NCBI GenBank assembly: GCA_938049795.1
Contig: CALLCD010000100.1
Span: 1 to 26,261 of the forward strand
Direction: 5' to 3'
From: an uncultured Hyphomonadaceae bacterium
GTDB taxonomy: Bacteria; Pseudomonadota; Alphaproteobacteria; Caulobacterales; Hyphomonadaceae
DNA: 26,261 bases
Below, in pieces: positions 22,548-26,261 of the stretch. The notes under the pieces are model-generated. The model made no database searches and had not been told where the DNA came from. It saw nothing but the letters and a program-made list of their open reading frames with translations. Within the stretch, counting starts at the first letter, position 1. Every line of letters begins with the position of its first letter. The translations under genes and the position numbers were made by a program.

Positions 22548-23534
22548 TTAATGTTGTAAGATGGACCTCGCTGCGTTCGGGGTTTCACCAAAAGCCGCTT
22601 TGAAGGCGCGGCAGAAATGCGAGTGGCTTTTATAGCCAACGGCATAAGCGATCTCGGAGACTTGCTGGCCAGCATAACCAGCCGACGACAAAAGCTTGCG
22701 CGCTTCGTTCAGTCTGCGTTGCGAGATATAATTTGTCAGCGTCCAGCCCTGGGCGGCAAAAGCTGACTGTATGCTACGCAAGGACACGCCCATGCGCTCG
22801 GCAATACATTTGGCCGTCGTGTTCTCGTCGCGAAACGCCACTTCAATATAATCCCGGCATCGGTCAAACAGGCCAACGGAGCCACGCAGCCGTTCGGTCT
22901 GCACATCATTCGACGCCTGCTGCGAAATCGACAGCACCGCCAGTTCCAGAAACATGCTGGCCAGCCGGTTGAGCGACTGGCAGGGGAGTCCGGTGACGCG
23001 GTTGCGCAGGAGCGATTCCAGATAATCATAAGCGACATTGCGGATCGGATTTTCCGGAACCGCCTTGATAAAAGACAGACGTTCGGGGAAGGGGGTGATC
23101 GCATGCAAATTGTCCGCCGAGAGCGGGATGGACACAATCGTCGTATCACAATCAAAATCCAGCGTATAAGCCTCGCGATTGTTGCAGATCACATAATCGC
23201 CCGGAAACAGGTCCACCACACGGCCACCACAGGTCAGCCGCGACTGACCCTCAATCTGCGCCTTGATCAGGAACGCCGCTGCCTGACCGGGTTTGAGCGG
23301 CGCGGCCTCATGAGACACACAGGCCGGGCTGGTCGAACATTCATAAAAGGCTACATCGCCAATCGAGGTGCACCGCAGGTTTGCGCTAAAGGTCGATCCC
23401 GTCTTCGCATCAACATGGATCGCGCCAAATCGTTCGCTGATCAGATCGTTCCAGTCCGCAAGTGAAGACGCCACCGCAACATCATGACTGGTTTCGATTT
23501 CCTGCGAATCGGCGCGCATCAATGGCCTGTTCAT
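22548..23534 (-). CDS. AraC-family transcriptional regulator with AraC-binding-like N-terminal domain
   Basis: The ATG at 23534 is preceded by GAGGAGA and gives 328 residues. The N-terminal part (about 25-200) looks like the cupin-type AraC_binding_2 domain found in FeaR-like activators (FYECSTSPACVSHEA, VVDLFPGDYVICNN). The C-terminal 100 residues hold the two helix-turn-helix units: TAKCIAERMGVSLRSIQSAF and SEIAYAVGYKSHSHFCRAFK, then FGETP. Regulators of this type usually activate neighbouring catabolic genes when bound to a small aromatic or amine-derived ligand. It is upstream of and collinear with the receptor, aldehyde dehydrogenase and alcohol dehydrogenase genes and divergent from the MFS transporter, so these are its likely targets. 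The ligand is unknown. Confidence 0.92.
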   Translation of the reverse strand: MNRPLMRADSQEIETSHDVAVASSLADWNDLISERFGAIHVDAKTGSTFSANLRCTSIGDVAFYECSTSPACVSHEAAPLKPGQAAAFLIKAQIEGQSRLTCGGRVVDLFPGDYVICNNREAYTLDFDCDTTIVSIPLSADNLHAITPFPERLSFIKAVPENPIRNVAYDYLESLLRNRVTGLPCQSLNRLASMFLELAVLSISQQASNDVQTERLRGSVGLFDRCRDYIEVAFRDENTTAKCIAERMGVSLRSIQSAFAAQGWTLTNYISQRRLNEARKLLSSAGYAGQQVSEIAYAVGYKSHSHFCRAFKAAFGETPNAARSILQH

Positions 23535-23588
23535 GGTCGCCGTCTCCTCATGTCTGGCGTTTCGATTTAACAGTTCACATCATTAAAT

Positions 23589-23604
23589 TGTTGCGAATGC
23601 AACC
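23589..23604. promoter_or_regulatory. Probable MarR operator in the araC/MFS gap
   Basis: GTTGC-GAAT-GCAAC (23590-23603) is a perfect 5-bp-arm inverted repeat in the 200-base divergent gap between araC and the MFS gene. It agrees in 13 of 14 positions with GTTGC-GAAG-GCAAC at 25516-25529 in front of marR. The shared site suggests that the MarR protein encoded just beyond the transporter controls the transporter, araC, or both. Clear -35/-10 elements could not be assigned. Confidence 0.6.
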
Positions 23605-23732
23605 ATTAACGGTAAAAAGATATGCAGAGTCAAATTGATCTGCAGTACGCAGCGAGAAATACAGATAGACTGGACGTTGAAAATGATTGAGCAGTTCTGC
23701 AAGACAATTCAAAGCACGAGACGGTGAACACT

Positions 23733-25055
23733 ATGGACGAAGCCAAAACATCCGAGCCGATTTCGCGCTTTCAGATCGTCGCGCTCCTGGCGCTGGCCTG
23801 TCTCAACATGCAGGATGGTTTCGACATTCTCGCCATCTCCTATGCCGCCGGCGCCATCGCCGAAAGCTGGCAGATCGAGCGGTCGAGCCTTGGCATCGTG
23901 CTCAGCGCGGGGCTCTTCGGCATGATGATCGGCGCGATGGCGCTCAGCCCTTTTGCCGACAAGATCGGACGACGGGCGATCACCGTGCTCGGACTGGCAT
24001 TGTCAGGAACCGGCATGCTGATTGCGGCCCTTGCGCCATCAATTGAACTGCTTGTCCTTGGCCGCGTGATCACCGGGCTTGGCATCGGCGCGATCCTTGC
24101 CAGCCTGAACACGCTCGTGGCGGAATTTGCCGGCGAGAAATATCGCGGGCGCGCCATCGCGATCTTCCAGCTAGGCTTTCCGATGGGCGCGTGGCTGTCG
24201 GGTTTTCTCGTGGCGTGGCTGCTCGACATTGGCAGCTGGCGACATGTGTTTGCGTTCGGTGCGGCCAGCTCGTTTGTGTTTATTCCGGTGATGCTGCTTC
24301 TGCCTGAGTCGATGGATTTTCTCGCCAAGAGCGGCCGGTCCGATGCCCTCACACGCATCAACAAGACGCGGAAAAAACTGGGCTGGTCCATGCTCGACGC
24401 TTTGCCTGACACGGCGGCGCAAGCCAACGCAGGAAGCGCAAGCCAGAGCGCCCTTGGTGCCGTGGCCTCCTTGTTCACACCGAAATACATCGCGCGGACG
24501 CTGCTGATCTGGACGGCATTTTTCCTATTGCTTACAACGCTCTATTTCTTGTTGTCATGGGCGCCGCGCATCATTGAGGATATGGGATTTACCGCCGCGC
24601 AGGGCAATCAGGGCGGGCGGTTGATCAATCTCGTGGGCATGGCGGGCATCACTGTGCTCGGCATTCTCGGCGTGATTATCCGCCCGTCTTTGCTGACCAG
24701 TTTCTATCTGTTGGCGCTGTCTATCGCGCTCGTTGTGCTTGGGTCTGTGTCCGGCTCGTTTACGATCACCTTGCTGCTTATGGGCGCCATTGGCTTCTTC
24801 ATTCATGGTTCGATGATCGGGCTTTATGCCACCGCTCCAGCGCTCTATCCGGCTGAGATGCGGGCGACCGGAATGGGCTGGGCGATTGGGCTAAGCCGCT
24901 TTGGCGCCGTCCTCGGACCCGCCTCCGCGGGCTTCTTTCTCGACGCAGGCTGGACCCCGCAAGACCTGTTCAAAGCCTATGCGGGCATCGCTCTGGCGGC
25001 GGCCGCAGTGGTCTGGTTTCTATGGCGCGAGGAGGTCCGACGGGCGGCTGACTAA
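23733..25055 (+). CDS. MFS transporter, aromatic acid:proton symporter-like
   Basis: The ATG at 23733 (GGTGA upstream) gives 440 residues; a GTG nine bases earlier is an alternative. Twelve hydrophobic segments are visible, with the long cytoplasmic loop near residues 195-240 dividing two six-helix halves. The first helix contains NMQDGFDILAISYAAG, whose DGFD resembles the essential DG-x-D motif of aromatic-acid:H+ symporters such as PcaK. The MFS motif after helix 2 is PFADKIGRRA, and YRGRAIAIFQLGFPMGAW follows helix 4. It probably brings an organic, perhaps aromatic, acid across the inner membrane, complementing the outer-membrane receptor of this module. It is divergent from araC and ends tail to tail with marR, sharing the bases CTAA at the stops. 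A MarR-type site lies upstream. Confidence 0.9.
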   Translation: MDEAKTSEPISRFQIVALLALACLNMQDGFDILAISYAAGAIAESWQIERSSLGIVLSAGLFGMMIGAMALSPFADKIGRRAITVLGLALSGTGMLIAALAPSIELLVLGRVITGLGIGAILASLNTLVAEFAGEKYRGRAIAIFQLGFPMGAWLSGFLVAWLLDIGSWRHVFAFGAASSFVFIPVMLLLPESMDFLAKSGRSDALTRINKTRKKLGWSMLDALPDTAAQANAGSASQSALGAVASLFTPKYIARTLLIWTAFFLLLTTLYFLLSWAPRIIEDMGFTAAQGNQGGRLINLVGMAGITVLGILGVIIRPSLLTSFYLLALSIALVVLGSVSGSFTITLLLMGAIGFFIHGSMIGLYATAPALYPAEMRATGMGWAIGLSRFGAVLGPASAGFFLDAGWTPQDLFKAYAGIALAAAAVVWFLWREEVRRAAD

Positions 25056-25495
25056 TCCGCGTCCGCCATCAAATAGGACGCTTCGAGATATTTCAGTTTC
25101 AACAGCAGATCATCGGCACTTCTTGAGCCGATGGACGCGCGAATCTCGGCATCAAATGTCGCCGCCAAAGCCACGAGATCCTCAAACGCCTTGCGCCCGT
25201 CATCGGTCAGTTCGAGATTGTGACGGCGGCGGTCGTCCGACTTATAAACGCGGCGCAACCACTCACGTTCTTCGAGTTTCTGCACCGCGCGCGAGATCTT
25301 CGTCTTCTCCAGATTCGAGCGTCTGGAAATCTCAACTGCGCTGATCGGACCATATTGGCCGATATTAAACAGCACCCGCCACTCGCTCCGCCCCAGCCCA
25401 TACCGCTCTTTATAATAGCTATAAAAAGCCTGGCTGGTTTGCTCGGCCGCTTGATACAGCCGGTACGGTAAAAAGTTTTCTAAATCGAAGGTCAA
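25052..25495 (-). CDS. MarR-family transcriptional regulator
   Basis: There is no ATG in the first part of the frame. The TTG at 25495, with GGGA 7 bases upstream, gives 147 residues and places the protein start just before the conserved first helix (LENFLPYRLYQAAEQTSQAF). A TTG at 25528 would add 11 residues but lies inside the operator. The winged helix follows: ISAVEISRRSNLEKTKISRAV as recognition region, and the wing KSDDRRRHNLELTDDGRKAF with the conserved Asp-Arg-Arg. MarR repressors bind palindromes as dimers and release DNA on binding a phenolic or related ligand. Tandem GTTGC-N4-GCAAC sites directly upstream suggest autoregulation and control of the divergent metallohydrolase gene. 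Another copy is at the MFS gene. Confidence 0.88.
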   Translation of the reverse strand: MTFDLENFLPYRLYQAAEQTSQAFYSYYKERYGLGRSEWRVLFNIGQYGPISAVEISRRSNLEKTKISRAVQKLEEREWLRRVYKSDDRRRHNLELTDDGRKAFEDLVALAATFDAEIRASIGSRSADDLLLKLKYLEASYLMADAD

Positions 25496-25514
25496 TGGTG
25501 AATCCCGTCTTGAT

Positions 25515-25544
25515 TGTTGCGAAGGCAACAGTTACATACGCAAC
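25515..25544. promoter_or_regulatory. Tandem probable MarR operators in the marR/metallohydrolase gap
   Basis: Site 1 is TGTTGC-GAAG-GCAACA (25515-25530), a perfect 6-bp-arm inverted repeat. Site 2 is GTTAC-ATAC-GCAAC (25531-25544), the same pattern with one mismatch. The site centres are 15 bp apart, so two dimers could bind near neighbouring turns of the helix. The element stands between the divergent marR and metallohydrolase starts, and its core recurs at 23590-23603. Confidence 0.65.
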
Positions 25545-25629
25545 AAATAAAATCTATCCCCAATCTGGATTGTCCACAGTTCCCGAATCGTCAGGACGTG
25601 TGAACACTCCCAATAAAGGAATTTATCTC

Positions 25630-26261
25630 ATGGCCAAACCTTTTGCTTCCTCGGCCGATACGGAAGAGAAAACCGAGACACTCGAAGTGCTCGCCGATGG
25701 TGTCTATGCACTCACAGCCGAAGGCGACCCGAATGTCGGCGCGATTGAGGGTGAAGACTTTCTCGTCTGCATCGAAGCGCGCGCAACCCCTGCCGCAGCC
25801 CGTAAATGGCTCAAGCAATTGCGCGAGCACACCGACAAGCCGATCAAATATCTCGTTCTGACCCATTATCATGCCGTGCGCGTGCTGGGCGCCAGCGAGT
25901 TTGGCGCTGAAAGCATCATCACCTCGGATGTCACACGCCAGCTGATCGAGGAACGCGGGACACAGGACTGGGACAGCGAGTTCGGCCGTATGCCGCGCCT
26001 CTTCCTCGAGCCGGACGAAATCCCCGGGCTCACCCGTCCTGACATCACTTTCGACAAGCATGCCCGCATTGAGCTGGGCGGCGACCGCGGTCATCTCGAG
26101 CTTGATTTCTGCGGACGCGGGCACACCGCTGGCGACATTGCCGTCTGGCATCCGCAAACCAAGACCCTGTTCGCAGGCGATCTGGTCGAAGCCGAAGCTG
26201 CGCTCTATACCGGCGACGCCTTCCACATGGACTGGTCCTCCGGCACGCTCGACAATGTGAA
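25630..26261 (+). CDS. Metallo-beta-lactamase-fold hydrolase, 3'-truncated, atypical metal motif
   Basis: The frame opens at the ATG at 25630 (AAGGA 9 bases upstream) and is still open at the window end, giving 210 residues. The fold is recognisable from LADGVYALTAEGDPNVGAI, where most relatives have the same Gly-rich strand pair, then LVLTHYHAVRVLGAS (79-93), the third-ligand block GRGHTAGDIAVW and FAGDLVEAE. The canonical HxHxDH reads HYHAVR: the first two histidines are kept, but the Asp and His of the second metal site are replaced by Val and Arg. His in GRGHTAGD and Asp in FAGD are kept. The protein may therefore bind one metal or use a modified site; a hydrolase role is not certain. It is divergent from marR, with the tandem operators between them, so it is probably MarR-controlled. 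Confidence 0.85.
   Translation, partial: MAKPFASSADTEEKTETLEVLADGVYALTAEGDPNVGAIEGEDFLVCIEARATPAAARKWLKQLREHTDKPIKYLVLTHYHAVRVLGASEFGAESIITSDVTRQLIEERGTQDWDSEFGRMPRLFLEPDEIPGLTRPDITFDKHARIELGGDRGHLELDFCGRGHTAGDIAVWHPQTKTLFAGDLVEAEAALYTGDAFHMDWSSGTLDNV

Noticed and set aside
1..26261. CRISPR arrays, tRNA/rRNA genes, insertion sequences, phage or toxin-antitoxin genes
   Set aside because: No regularly spaced repeats, no tRNA- or rRNA-like sequence and no transposase, integrase or toxin motifs were seen; intergenic gaps are all under 300 bases.

Overview
The window reads as chromosomal DNA of a moderately GC-rich alphaproteobacterium. The clues are two large TonB-dependent receptors of the type abundant in Hyphomonadales, Caulobacterales and Sphingomonadales, a malyl-CoA-type lyase, a type II quinohaemoprotein alcohol dehydrogenase, and compact operons with GGAG-like ribosome binding sites. 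The exact genus cannot be read from the sequence. No rRNA, tRNA, CRISPR array, transposase or phage gene was found. This is a catabolic accessory region with at least two separately regulated uptake-and-degradation modules. The first and last genes are cut by the window edges.

Left module (about 1-10900). A 5'-truncated malyl-CoA/beta-methylmalyl-CoA lyase-like gene converges on a TonB-dependent receptor on the minus strand. Divergent from the receptor is a GntR/FCD regulator, followed by a tight four-gene operon: HMG-CoA-lyase family protein, hydantoinase/oxoprolinase-type subunits A and B, and a class III CoA-transferase. A minus-strand isochorismatase/N-carbamoylsarcosine-amidase-type hydrolase meets the operon tail to tail. 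The same 15-base element with core TTGTATACAA occurs twice: between the receptor and gntR, and on the promoter of the operon, ending two bases before the lyase ATG. This points to one GntR-controlled regulon that imports a compound, opens or carboxylates it using ATP, activates it with CoA and splits it by C-C lyases. The substrate is unknown.

Middle (11159-15965). A soluble PAS hybrid histidine kinase with two receiver domains is followed on the same strand by a flavin amine-oxidase-family protein and a carotenoid-oxygenase-family dioxygenase with all four iron-binding histidines.

Right module (15993-26261). On the minus strand, in transcription order, lie an AraC-family regulator, a second TonB-dependent receptor, an NAD(P)-type aldehyde dehydrogenase and a lipoprotein-like PQQ/haem c alcohol dehydrogenase. 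Divergent from araC is an MFS transporter resembling aromatic-acid:proton symporters. It is followed by a convergent MarR regulator and, divergent from that, a metallo-beta-lactamase-fold protein with an altered metal motif. A GTTGC-N4-GCAAC element lies in the araC/MFS gap and again, in tandem, in the marR/metallohydrolase gap, and is the best candidate for the MarR operator. The enzyme set would suit uptake, periplasmic alcohol oxidation, aldehyde oxidation and oxidative side-chain cleavage of an alcohol-bearing, perhaps lignin-like aromatic, compound; this is inference from family membership. Two structured intergenic elements stand out on this strand: a perfect 15-bp inverted repeat between the receptor and aldehyde dehydrogenase genes, and interlocked inverted repeats with pseudoknot topology in the receptor leader.
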